NCBI GenBank assembly: GCA_022843175.1
Contig: JALHOE010000018.1
Location: 1 to 64,000 of the forward strand
Direction of reading: 5' to 3'
DNA length: 64,000 bases
Origin: Deltaproteobacteria bacterium
GTDB taxonomy: Bacteria > Myxococcota_A > Polyangia > Polyangiales > JADJMO01
The translations under genes and the position numbers were made by a program. Under the pieces are notes generated by a model that was not told the DNA's origin, did not search any database, and saw nothing but the letters and a program-made list of their open reading frames with translations. Of this stretch, positions 16,973 to 25,128 are shown in pieces; position 1 is the first letter of the stretch; every line of letters begins with the position of its first letter.

Positions 16973-17925
16973 ACCGCCGCGGCTTCCTCCGGTTGTCGGC
17001 CGCGTCGATCGCGGCGGCGTCGGTCGGCTGCATCGGCAAGACCGGCGTGCCCGGCACCGTGCGCATCGGCTACCTCCCGAACCTCACGCACGCGCCGATG
17101 CTGACGGCCGTCGCGAGCGGCGCCCTCGCGCGCGCGCTCCCCGGCGTGAAGATCGAGCTGCGCACGTTCCGCGCCGGGCCGCGGGTGTGCGAGGCGCTCC
17201 TCGGCAACGCGATCGACCTCGGCGTCACCGGGCCGGGGCCGCTCGTTGCCATGCACGCGCGTCACGCCGGAAACCCGCTGGTCGTCGAGTCGGGGGTCGC
17301 GTCCGGCGGGGCGTCGCTCGTGGCGCTGCCGCACATTCAGCGCGCGAGCGATCTCGCCGGCACTCGCGTGGCCACGCCGCAGATCGGCTCCACGCCCGAC
17401 GTGTCGATCCGCTCGTGGCTCCTCAAGAACAACGTCGCCACCAAGGAGCGCGGCGGGGACGTCATCGTCGACGCGCTCGCCGCCGCGAACATCATGGAGG
17501 AGATGCGACGCGGCGCGATCAGCGCGGCGTGGCTGCCCGAGCCGTGGGCTTCGCGCATCGTCGTCGAGCTCTCCGCCAAGCGCCTCGTCGACGAGCGAGA
17601 GCTCTACCCCTCGCGCCGCTTCCCCACTGCGCTGCTCGTCGCCCGCCGTCCGTTCCACGACGCGCGCCGTCCCGAGGTCGACGCCGTCGCCAAGGTGCTC
17701 GCCGCGGAGATCGCGCGAGCCGCGACGCCCGAGTTCCGCGTGGAGGCCGGCGCGGAGATCAAGAGGCTGACCGGCAAGGGGCTGCCGCCGAAGGTGATGG
17801 AGCCGGCCTGGGCCCGCGTCGACTTCACGACCGACAAGCTGCCGGCCGAGCTCGTGAGCATCGCTCGCGACGCCGAGCGCCTTGGCTACCTGCCGCGCGC
17901 GGACGTGTCGGGACTGCTCGCGTAG
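16969..17925 (+). CDS. ssuA: ABC substrate-binding lipoprotein, SsuA/TauA-like
   Basis: A 318-residue binding protein. The N-terminus has a twin-arginine-like MNRRGFLRLSAAS followed by SVGC, so it is probably exported folded and lipid-anchored. The mature domain starts VRIGYLPNLTHAPML, typical of NMT1/SsuA-type proteins, with GNAIDLGVTGPGPLVAMHA and RRGAISAAWLPEPWAS. It overlaps cysH by four bases. The matching permease and ATPase are on the opposite strand at 11599-13213, so the importer is split over two divergent operons under the same presumptive regulator. Substrate specificity is not proven. Confidence 0.88.
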   Translation: MNRRGFLRLSAASIAAASVGCIGKTGVPGTVRIGYLPNLTHAPMLTAVASGALARALPGVKIELRTFRAGPRVCEALLGNAIDLGVTGPGPLVAMHARHAGNPLVVESGVASGGASLVALPHIQRASDLAGTRVATPQIGSTPDVSIRSWLLKNNVATKERGGDVIVDALAAANIMEEMRRGAISAAWLPEPWASRIVVELSAKRLVDERELYPSRRFPTALLVARRPFHDARRPEVDAVAKVLAAEIARAATPEFRVEAGAEIKRLTGKGLPPKVMEPAWARVDFTTDKLPAELVSIARDAERLGYLPRADVSGLLA

Positions 17926-17973
17926 CGGTCGGACGCGGTGAATGGCCGCCGGGGTCGTCCGTCGAAGGCCCAC

Positions 17974-18267
17974 ATGAAGCTCATCCAATTCCTTGTCCTC
18001 GCGATCATGACCGCCACCGCCGCCTGCTCGTCCGACGAGAGCAGCAGCTCCACCACCGGCGGCTCCTGCCAGGAGGCGAGCAAGGTCGCCGACGAGTGCA
18101 ACGCCAAGCAGCCGACCGACGGCGGCGCGACCACGAAGATCACCTTCGACGTCGCCAAGTGCCAATCGGCGGGCGCGCAGGGCGAGACCGCGGCCAAGTG
18201 CATCGTCAGCAACCGCACCAACTGCGACTGCTTCATCGCCTGCGGGATCAAGGGAAGCTGTCCCTGA
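17974..18267 (+). CDS. small cysteine-rich lipoprotein
   Basis: A 97-residue predicted lipoprotein: MKLIQFLVLAIMTATAAC, a Ser/Thr spacer, then a domain with cysteines in SCQEASKVADEC, KCQSAGAQG, KCIVSNRTNCDCFIACG. It begins at ATG 17974, 48 bp after ssuA, and may be in the same transcript. Six cysteines after the lipobox in so short a domain suggest disulfide bonding outside the cytoplasm. No family was recognised. Confidence 0.75.
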   Translation: MKLIQFLVLAIMTATAACSSDESSSSTTGGSCQEASKVADECNAKQPTDGGATTKITFDVAKCQSAGAQGETAAKCIVSNRTNCDCFIACGIKGSCP

Positions 18268-18295
18268 GTCCGAGGAGTGCTATGGACCGCTCTCG

Positions 18296-18667
18296 ATGAG
18301 CCGTCCCCTCCTCCTAGCGCTCGGTCTGTGCCTGTTTGCCTGCAAAAAGGAGCAGCCCGCGCCGCCCGCGCCGGCCGCGGCCCCCGCCCCGGTAGAGGTG
18401 AAGGGCCGGCGGGTCGACATCACCGCCTCGGCCGCTGGGTTTGCGCCCAAAGAGGTCACCGTCCAAAAGGGTGAGGCCACGACGCTCGTGTTCACCCGCA
18501 CGACGGACGACACCTGCGCGACCGAGGTGGTGTTCCCCGAGATCAAGCTCGAGAAGAAGCTCCCCCTCAAGCAGCCCGTCGCGGTCGAGGTGCCGGTCGG
18601 CGAGGCCCGCACGCTCGCGTTTCAGTGCGGCATGGGCATGTACAAGAGCAAGGTCGTCATCCAGTAG
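18296..18667 (+). CDS. cupredoxin-like lipoprotein
   Basis: A 123-residue lipoprotein. The signal ends LCLFAC, then comes a Pro/Ala linker and a cupredoxin-like domain with VDITASAAGFAPKEVTVQKG, TTLVFTRTTDDTCATEVVF and TLAFQCGMGMYKSKVVIQ. The two late cysteines and Met residues (CGMGM) are the likely copper site. In this cupredoxin-1 type domain the His ligands of plastocyanin are replaced by such residues. It starts 28 bp after the preceding lipoprotein gene, on the same strand. A role in periplasmic copper handling is inference. Confidence 0.8.
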   Translation: MSRPLLLALGLCLFACKKEQPAPPAPAAAPAPVEVKGRRVDITASAAGFAPKEVTVQKGEATTLVFTRTTDDTCATEVVFPEIKLEKKLPLKQPVAVEVPVGEARTLAFQCGMGMYKSKVVIQ

Positions 18668-18812
18668 CTGAGGCCAGGAGGCCTCTGCTGCGCGCGACTA
18701 CACGGCTGATCGAGATCGTCCCGTCGTACGTTCGCGGGTGCGTTCGCGCGCGTGGGTCGTCAGGATTGTCGCAGGCGCGTCGCGCGCTCTTCGCGCGACG
18801 CAGTCTTTCACG

Positions 18813-20111
18813 ATGGGCGATCCTCACTCCCGCGCGCGGGCTTCCCCCCGTGCGTCCGCTTCTCCTGCCGCCGGCGAGATCATCGCCGGGCGCTACGAGC
18901 TCGTCGCGCGCAGCGGGCAGGGCGCGATGGGCAGCGTGTGGGCCGCGAGGCACGTCGCGCTCGGCCACACCGTCGCGCTGAAGTTCCTCCACCCGGAGAT
19001 GGCGCTCTCGGACGACGCGTGCGCGCGCTTTGCCCGCGAGGCCCGCATTGCGGCGAGGCTCGGCGAGCGCTGTCGCTACATCGCGCGCGTCACCGACTAC
19101 GGCGTGCTCGCCGAGGTCGGGCCGTTCCTGGTGATGGAGTACCTGCACGGCGAGGAGCTGTCCGAGAAGCTGCGCCGCGACCGCCGCATCCATCTCCTCG
19201 AGGCCGCGCAGATCGTCACCCAGCTCTGCCGCGCGCTCGAGGTCGCGCACGCGGCGGGCGTCGTGCACCGCGACATCAAGCCGGCCAACGTCTTCCTCGC
19301 CAAGCCGCACACCAACATGGCGGTGTTCGTGAAGCTGATGGACTTCGGCGTCGCCAAGCTGCTCGACCACGCCGTCGAGCAGCACGGCCCGCGGCACCCG
19401 ACGCGCATCGGCTCGGTGATCGGGACGCCCGCGTACATGAGTCCGGAGCAGCTCCTCGCCCAGCAGATCGATCACCGCAGCGATCTGTGGGGCGTCGCGG
19501 CGATGACCTACCGGATGCTCACCGGCGAGTTTCCCTTCGGCAACGGCACGCTCGCCGAGATGGGCGTGCGCATCGTCACGCTGATGCCCCGTCCGCCGAG
19601 CGAGCTCGTGCACGAGCTGCCGCCCGCGCTCGACGCGTGGTTCGCGAAGGCGCTCGCCAAGTCGCCGGACAACCGCTTCTCGTCGGCGAAGGAGCTCGCC
19701 GTCGCGTTCGCCGCGGCGGCAGATGTCGAGCCGTTCCCGCTCGCTCTGCGCACGCCACACCCGACGCCGGTGCCGGGGTCGGACCGACCGCTCCTGCCGG
19801 AGTCCGGCGTGCGGCGCGCCGCCGAGCCGGCCACCGTGCGCGCGCTCGCGCGTCAGCAGACGGGCGTTCGTCGTCGCGGGCGCGATCACCTGGCGCTCAC
19901 CGTCGCCGCGGTCGTCGCGGTGATCGCGGGCCTCGCGGCGGTCGCGGTGGTGCGCCGGTCGTCGACGGATCGGCTCGAGATGAGCGTCCGGCAACCGGCG
20001 GTGTCGGCGGTGGTGTCGGCGACCGCGTCGGCGCTCGCGTCGCCCGCGCCGCCGCCGCCGTTACCGGAGCCGAAACCACGGCAAAAGGTGCCGGGCAAGA
20101 CGAACAAGTGA
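18813..20111 (+). CDS. membrane Ser/Thr protein kinase
   Basis: A 432-residue Hanks-type kinase. Kinase features in order: glycine loop SGQGAMGSVWAARH, VALKFL lysine, VVHRDIKPANVFLA catalytic loop, LMDFGVAKLL, GTPAYMSPEQLL, and SDLWGVAAMTYRMLTGEFPF. One transmembrane helix, LALTVAAVVAVIAGLAAVAV, follows, then a short Pro/Lys-rich outer tail. ATG 18813 was preferred over the upstream frame start at 18738 because the kinase family usually begins close to the AGRYEL segment. The last 90 bases and stop codon are copied at 27838-27936. Confidence 0.9.
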   Translation: MGDPHSRARASPRASASPAAGEIIAGRYELVARSGQGAMGSVWAARHVALGHTVALKFLHPEMALSDDACARFAREARIAARLGERCRYIARVTDYGVLAEVGPFLVMEYLHGEELSEKLRRDRRIHLLEAAQIVTQLCRALEVAHAAGVVHRDIKPANVFLAKPHTNMAVFVKLMDFGVAKLLDHAVEQHGPRHPTRIGSVIGTPAYMSPEQLLAQQIDHRSDLWGVAAMTYRMLTGEFPFGNGTLAEMGVRIVTLMPRPPSELVHELPPALDAWFAKALAKSPDNRFSSAKELAVAFAAAADVEPFPLALRTPHPTPVPGSDRPLLPESGVRRAAEPATVRALARQQTGVRRRGRDHLALTVAAVVAVIAGLAAVAVVRRSSTDRLEMSVRQPAVSAVVSATASALASPAPPPPLPEPKPRQKVPGKTNK

Positions 20112-20215
20112 CCATCAACTGAGCACGTCGTCAAACGGCGCAACTGGTTCACAGCTGATCGGCGTTTGCCAGATGCACGGTCAGGCGATGGGCGACCTAG
20201 CGTAGACTCGCGCAG

Positions 20216-22168
20216 ATGGCTCGGGCGATGGCGATTGACGACTCCCTGGTCGCGCTCGAGCGCGCAGACATTGTGGGGGAGATCGATCCCCGCGTGTCGT
20301 ACCGGCTCGGCAATCGACTGGGCGAGGGTGGCTTCTCGGTCGCGTTTTACGCGATGCGGCTCTCACCGGAGGGCAAAGCCCCCGTCGTGATCAAGCTCCT
20401 CAAGCCGTCGTTCGTCCGCGAGGCCGACGAGGCGGCGCGGCTGCTCGTGCAGAAGGAGGCCGTCGCGCTCGGCCGCCTCAATGAGCGTGTGCCGCCGACA
20501 CCGTTCGTGGTGCGCCTCATCGACGCAGGCAACGCCCATGTCTTCCACGAGGGAGCCGAACTCGCCCTCCCGTGGCTGGCCGTGGAGTATGTGCGCGGAG
20601 GCCCCGAGGGCACGACGCTCCGCGAGCGCGTTCGAACGAGCCTGCGGGTTACGGGGTGTGCGTTCGACGGCGCGCGCGCCCTCCGCGCGATCGAGTGCAT
20701 CTCGAGCGGCCTGCAGGCGGTCCACGAGGTCGGCGTGATTCACCGCGACATCAAGCCCGACAACATCCTCTGCTGCGGCTTCGGCGAGGACGAGTTGTTC
20801 AAGGTCGCCGACTTTGGAATCGCGCGTCCGCTCGGAATGGCAGGTACCTTCGGCGGGCTGGTGGTGGGCACACCGGGCTACGCCGCGCCCGAGCTCACCG
20901 CGCTCGATCAGCATGCAATCGGCGCGTGGTCGGACGTCTTCGCCCTGGCTGCGGTCGTGTTCTTCATCCTCACCGGCGAGGAGTATTTTCCCGCGCAGAC
21001 GCCGGCGCAGGCGATCCGACTCGCGAGAGAGCGCGGCCGCCCGCTGCTACGCGATCAGGCGGGGCTCGCGCCGGAGCTCCGAGAGCGCGAGCGCACCTGC
21101 ACGGCGCTCGATCGTATCCTCGCTCGCGCGACGGGGCTTCGCCCGGAGGACCGCCCGCAGAGCGCCGAGGGGCTCGCGAGCGAGATCGTCCCTTTGTTGA
21201 CCGGCGACTCCAAGCGCGGTCGACCGTCGCAGCTCCTGCGCTCGAGTGTTGGCGTCGAGAACACGGTGGTCGATCTGTGGAGTTGGATTGTTCGCCGCGA
21301 GCCCTCCGACGACATCTACATCCGCAGCGTCGCTTGGGACGGCGACGGAACATGCCTCGTCGCGAGCAATCACGGTCTGCGCTTCTGGGAGGGCACTGAG
21401 TGGGGCGCGCTCTCCTACGCGGCCGACCTGCCGACGCAGGGGATTCGCTTCGTGCGTCGTCAGTCACCCGGCGTGTGGTGGGTTGGCGGAGACGAAGCGA
21501 CGTTCGCGCGTCTCACCCTCCGCGGAGTTGCGGATATCATCCGCGGGCCCGATTGCACCCGCTCGTTCCGACTGTTTGCCGGCGATCCCGAAGAGGTCGC
21601 TGTGCTCACCAGCGTGGGCGCCGAGGGTACGTCGCTGCACGCGATGATCGCGCGCAAATGGTTGAAGGCGCTCCCTCTCGACGGCGTCGCGAACATCTCG
21701 GCCATCACGCGGCTCGATGAAGATCGGTTCCTCATTGCCGGCGCGAGCGTCGACCGACGCGCGTGGGCGGGGATCTATCGTCCCCTCGAGTGGAGCATCG
21801 AGCCTCTCGTCGCGCCCAACGTGCGCGCCTTCACCGCAGCCGCCGCGCTCACCGATCTCTCGGCGGCAGTGGTCGTCGGAACCAATGGCGTCGTCCTCTG
21901 GCACGACGGTACAAACGTCATGAGCGAGTCGGTTCCGGAGGGCGCAGATCTATCGGCAGCTACGATCGACATCAGCGGCCGCGGCTGGATCGCAGGCGCC
22001 GCCGGCATCTGGATCCGCGAGGTCACAGCGTCGGGGCCGCGCTGGCGTCGGTTCTGGAACGATCCGAAGCTCACCACGCCGATCGTCTCGTTGTACGCAG
22101 AGAGCGGGCGGGTGATTGCGGTGACGGTGGACGCGGGGGTGATCGAGGGGCAGGGGCGCGTGCGTTAG
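20216..22168 (+). CDS. Ser/Thr protein kinase with C-terminal propeller-like domain
   Basis: A 650-residue soluble kinase. The kinase domain (about 25-330) has LGEGGFSVAFYAMR, VIKLLK, VIHRDIKPDNILCC, VADFGIARPL, GTPGYAAPEL. About 290 residues follow with repeated short beta and Trp/Gly segments such as SVAWDGDGTCLVASNHGLRF, WWVGGDEATF and VVVGTNGVVLWHDG, which suggests a beta-propeller sensing or scaffold domain. No transmembrane helix was seen. It stops four bases before the stop of the convergent vWA gene. The target is unknown. Confidence 0.88.
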   Translation: MARAMAIDDSLVALERADIVGEIDPRVSYRLGNRLGEGGFSVAFYAMRLSPEGKAPVVIKLLKPSFVREADEAARLLVQKEAVALGRLNERVPPTPFVVRLIDAGNAHVFHEGAELALPWLAVEYVRGGPEGTTLRERVRTSLRVTGCAFDGARALRAIECISSGLQAVHEVGVIHRDIKPDNILCCGFGEDELFKVADFGIARPLGMAGTFGGLVVGTPGYAAPELTALDQHAIGAWSDVFALAAVVFFILTGEEYFPAQTPAQAIRLARERGRPLLRDQAGLAPELRERERTCTALDRILARATGLRPEDRPQSAEGLASEIVPLLTGDSKRGRPSQLLRSSVGVENTVVDLWSWIVRREPSDDIYIRSVAWDGDGTCLVASNHGLRFWEGTEWGALSYAADLPTQGIRFVRRQSPGVWWVGGDEATFARLTLRGVADIIRGPDCTRSFRLFAGDPEEVAVLTSVGAEGTSLHAMIARKWLKALPLDGVANISAITRLDEDRFLIAGASVDRRAWAGIYRPLEWSIEPLVAPNVRAFTAAAALTDLSAAVVVGTNGVVLWHDGTNVMSESVPEGADLSAATIDISGRGWIAGAAGIWIREVTASGPRWRRFWNDPKLTTPIVSLYAESGRVIAVTVDAGVIEGQGRVR

Positions 22169-22171
22169 CGG

Positions 22172-23302
22172 TCAGCGCACGATCGGCGCGCAGCCGAACT
22201 CCACGGATACTTTGGCGGCGGAATCGTTCTGCACGCGTGTGCACGCAGGGCCGCAGAGCACGACGCGCCGGTTTCCCTCGACGAACTGCCAACCGTCTGC
22301 GCCCGAGTCGCAAGGGTTGCGGTCGTCGCGGGGGATCGGCTCCTCGTGCCCGTCGGTGCCGGAGGTGTAGAGCACGTTGACCCGCGTTGGATCCAGTCGT
22401 TCGCCTGTCGGCAGCGGCGGAACGGCGAACTCGCACGCTGCGCGCAGTGCGACGCGCTTGGCCATCTCCTCGAACACCGGCCCGAAGTCGGGTTGGCAGA
22501 TCGGGTGCCAAGTGCCCTTGGTGAGCTTGGCCAGGGCGACATATTCAGCGCCGGCGTACAGCACCGAGGTGCTGCACTTCGTCTCCAAGGGAGGTGCGGA
22601 TGCGCCGCAGATCGGGAGGAACAGATAACGACGAAAGCCGGGAGTGCCGAACTGCTCGCCGGGTTTGGCCATGAGACGCTGGTCGAAGACGGACGCCGTG
22701 ATGAGCGTCCCGTCGGACGCCGTCGCGCGCGCGTCGTTGTCGGTGATGGGGATGAACACCTTGATCGCGTCGCGACGCAGCCCGTCCGCCCAAGCGTCGG
22801 ACGCTCCTAGCGGCGCGTCGTACGTCTCGAGGATGATCTTCAGCGTGTCGTAGTTGGCGACCGCGCGATTGACGGCGCGGAACGTGGGGGGCTTCGACGC
22901 ACACGTGGGCGGCCCCATTCCGAGCGGCGCTGGCACGCAAACGTCGTACGTGGGCGAGACCGTGGTCGTCCCGGGACGCGCAATCACGAAGACCCGATAG
23001 TCGAGCCCGGTCTTCTCGAGGTTGTCCGACAGCCGATTGATGTTCGCGCGGACGCTCGTGATCCTGTCCGACATGCTCCTCGACTGATCGATCGGGATGA
23101 TGATGTCGACGGGCGGCTTCGCCGTGACAGCCCGGGCGCAGCTCTTTCCAGTTTTGTCGGCGTCGGCATCGAGCGCGCCGCCTTCGGTCGCCTCGGCGTC
23201 GGGCACCTCGGCTCCGGCGCCAAGCTCGCCCGTCGATCCGGTGAGCAGCCAACAGCCGGCGCACGCAGCGAGCGCCGTCAACGCAACCAACGCCCCCCTC
23301 AC
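22172..23302 (-). CDS. vWA-domain lipoprotein
   Basis: A 376-residue lipoprotein starting at GTG 23302, with a signal ending AACAGC followed by WLLTGSTGELGAG. The mature part opens a von Willebrand A fold: PVDIIIPIDQSRSMSDRI carries the metal-ion site DxSxS, then IKVFIPITDNDARA. Several cysteine pairs follow. vWA proteins of this sort bind ligands or partners outside the cell. Its signal-adjacent sequence is shared with the IgGFc-binding-like lipoprotein at 25129 and with a relic at 23374, so these genes are related by duplication at their 5' ends. Confidence 0.85.
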   Translation of the reverse strand: MRGALVALTALAACAGCWLLTGSTGELGAGAEVPDAEATEGGALDADADKTGKSCARAVTAKPPVDIIIPIDQSRSMSDRITSVRANINRLSDNLEKTGLDYRVFVIARPGTTTVSPTYDVCVPAPLGMGPPTCASKPPTFRAVNRAVANYDTLKIILETYDAPLGASDAWADGLRRDAIKVFIPITDNDARATASDGTLITASVFDQRLMAKPGEQFGTPGFRRYLFLPICGASAPPLETKCSTSVLYAGAEYVALAKLTKGTWHPICQPDFGPVFEEMAKRVALRAACEFAVPPLPTGERLDPTRVNVLYTSGTDGHEEPIPRDDRNPCDSGADGWQFVEGNRRVVLCGPACTRVQNDSAAKVSVEFGCAPIVR

Positions 23303-23373
23303 ACCATGAGCGTACGGTTCTGTCGCTATGTCGACAACCGACGGGTGACGCCGTTGCGATCTACGGCGTCCGC

Positions 23374-23460
23374 ATGCTCGGGATCGGCGCGCTCGCGACG
23401 CGGGCCGGATCTTGGCTGCTAACGGGTTCGACCGGCGAGCTTGGAGCGGGATCCCCAGAG
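23374..23460 (+). pseudogene. relic of a lipoprotein 5' end
   Basis: An ATG at 23374 is followed by a frame reading SWLLTGSTGELGAGS, the same sequence that begins the mature parts of the lipoproteins at 23302 and 25129. The lipobox cysteine has become Ser and the similarity stops at about 23460. The rest of the 383-bp gap between 23303 and 23685 shows no gene. It must contain the promoter of the kinase at 23686. The relic is in frame with the kinase but adds no recognisable domain to it. Confidence 0.6.
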
Positions 23461-23685
23461 TGTTCGGCTCCACGCCGCGTATGCGCACGGCGGACGTTCA
23501 TCGACCTGCACTGCTCCAAAGGAGTTCTGGACGTACATCGACGTCCTCGGCGTACACGGCAACCGCCTCGCACGACCACCGCGGGATCTTCGCGGTTTCA
23601 AGGTAGAGATAGCCCTGCGTCCGCCCGTCGCGCGCACCGCCCGCTGCGAGCGGCCGAGCAGCCTGGTGCTATTCTGGCGACCCGA

Positions 23686-25125
23686 ATGGAAGCGGGGGCG
23701 ACGCTCGGCGGGAAGTACCGTCTGCTCCGCAAGCTCGGTGAGGGCGCGATGGGCGTCGTGTGGGAGGCGGTCAACGCCCGCACCGATCGACACGTCGCCC
23801 TCAAGCTGATCCCGCAGCGCGCCGCGGGCGACGAGCTGCGGAGCCGACTTCTGCGCGAGGCGCGCGCATGCGGGCGCATCAGCAATCGTCACGTGGTCGA
23901 GATGTACGACGTCGGGCAGACCGACGAGGGCGAGCCCTTTCTCGTCATGCAGCTGTTGTCCGGCGAGACACTCGCGAACCGGCTGACCCGCGTCGGAGTG
24001 TTGCCGGTTCGTCAAGCAGTCTCGATCGCGCTCTCGATCGCTCGCGGCCTCTCCGCTGCCCACGCGGTGGGCGTCGTTCATCGCGATCTCAAGCCCGCGA
24101 ACGTGTTCATCCACCGCGAGGGGGACGGCGAAGTCGAAGAGATCGTGAAGGTCGTGGACTTCGGCGTGAGCAAGGTGACCCTCCCCGACGAGGCCACCAT
24201 GACCGTGACGGGGAGCGCGATCGGCTCGCCCGCATACATGAGCCCGGAGCAAGCGCGTGGTCTCAGCGGCCTCGATGCGCGCACCGATGTTTGGGCTTTG
24301 GGCGTCGTGCTGTATCAGATGCTCGCGGGGCGTCTCCCGTTTGGGGGTGCCACTCCGTACGCGGTTGTCGGCGAGATCCTTCACGGCGACATCCCGCGCT
24401 TGAGCGCAGCGGTTCCGGCCATCGATCCGCTCATCGACGATCTCATCGCGCGTTGTCTCGAGCGCGACCGTGATCGCCGCGTCGCCAGCGTCGCGGACGC
24501 CGGCGCGGTGCTCGAGCGGGTGCTCCGTTCAGACTCGGTTGAACTCGTGGCCGCGCCGCGGAGTGCAGCCGCGCAGTCCCCCATCGTCGCGCTGAGCGAC
24601 GATGCACGGGTGGGGTTCGCCTCCACGATCGGCGTCGATGTGGCCGCGCCAGCTGCGACGATCGAGCTCACGCGCGCAGACTTCGCCATGGGGGGGGAGC
24701 CCGCCGATGATGCCATCGGCACCTCGACGACGCCGATGATGCGCGCGGTCGGTCCGCTCGCCGAGACGGAGCCCGCGGCGCCGCGCACGCCCAAGCGTCC
24801 GTTCGTGTTCGTCGCGCTCGCCTCGGCGGCGATCGGCGCCGCGATCGTCGGGGTGATCGCGAGCAGCAGCGCGCCTCCGCCTGCGCCAGCCATCACTCCC
24901 GCGTCGTCGCCGGCCCCGCTCGCGGTCCCACAAGCGGCGTCCCCGACCGGCGAGCCTTCGCACGAGCCGCCTGCTGCGTCGGCGAAGAAAGTGGCGCCGT
25001 CGACGACGGTGTCGACGACCTCTCCGAAGCCGAAGCCACCCGCCAGTAAACTGACCGCCCTGCCCAAGCCAACGACGAAGCCGATCGCGACGTCGAAGCC
25101 GGGGATCCCCGAGTCACCGGGTTAG
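23686..25125 (+). CDS. membrane Ser/Thr protein kinase
   Basis: A 479-residue Hanks-type kinase starting MEAGATLGGKYRLLRKLG. It shows GEGAMGVVWEA, VALKLI, VVHRDLKPANVFIH, VVDFGVSKVTL, GSPAYMSPEQARG and DVWALGVVLYQMLAGRLPFG. After a low-complexity stretch comes one transmembrane helix, FVFVALASAAIGAAIVGVIA, and a Pro/Ala/Lys-rich outer tail. Only three bases separate it from the next lipoprotein gene, so the kinase and the IgGFc-binding-like protein are expressed together. Confidence 0.92.
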   Translation: MEAGATLGGKYRLLRKLGEGAMGVVWEAVNARTDRHVALKLIPQRAAGDELRSRLLREARACGRISNRHVVEMYDVGQTDEGEPFLVMQLLSGETLANRLTRVGVLPVRQAVSIALSIARGLSAAHAVGVVHRDLKPANVFIHREGDGEVEEIVKVVDFGVSKVTLPDEATMTVTGSAIGSPAYMSPEQARGLSGLDARTDVWALGVVLYQMLAGRLPFGGATPYAVVGEILHGDIPRLSAAVPAIDPLIDDLIARCLERDRDRRVASVADAGAVLERVLRSDSVELVAAPRSAAAQSPIVALSDDARVGFASTIGVDVAAPAATIELTRADFAMGGEPADDAIGTSTTPMMRAVGPLAETEPAAPRTPKRPFVFVALASAAIGAAIVGVIASSSAPPPAPAITPASSPAPLAVPQAASPTGEPSHEPPAASAKKVAPSTTVSTTSPKPKPPASKLTALPKPTTKPIATSKPGIPESPG

Positions 25126-25128
25126 TTG

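Noticed and set aside
23374-23685. An N-terminal extension of the 23686 kinase
   Set aside because: The frame is open, but it contains a relic of a lipoprotein head followed by sequence without domains. Hanks kinases begin close to the glycine loop, as ATG 23686 allows.
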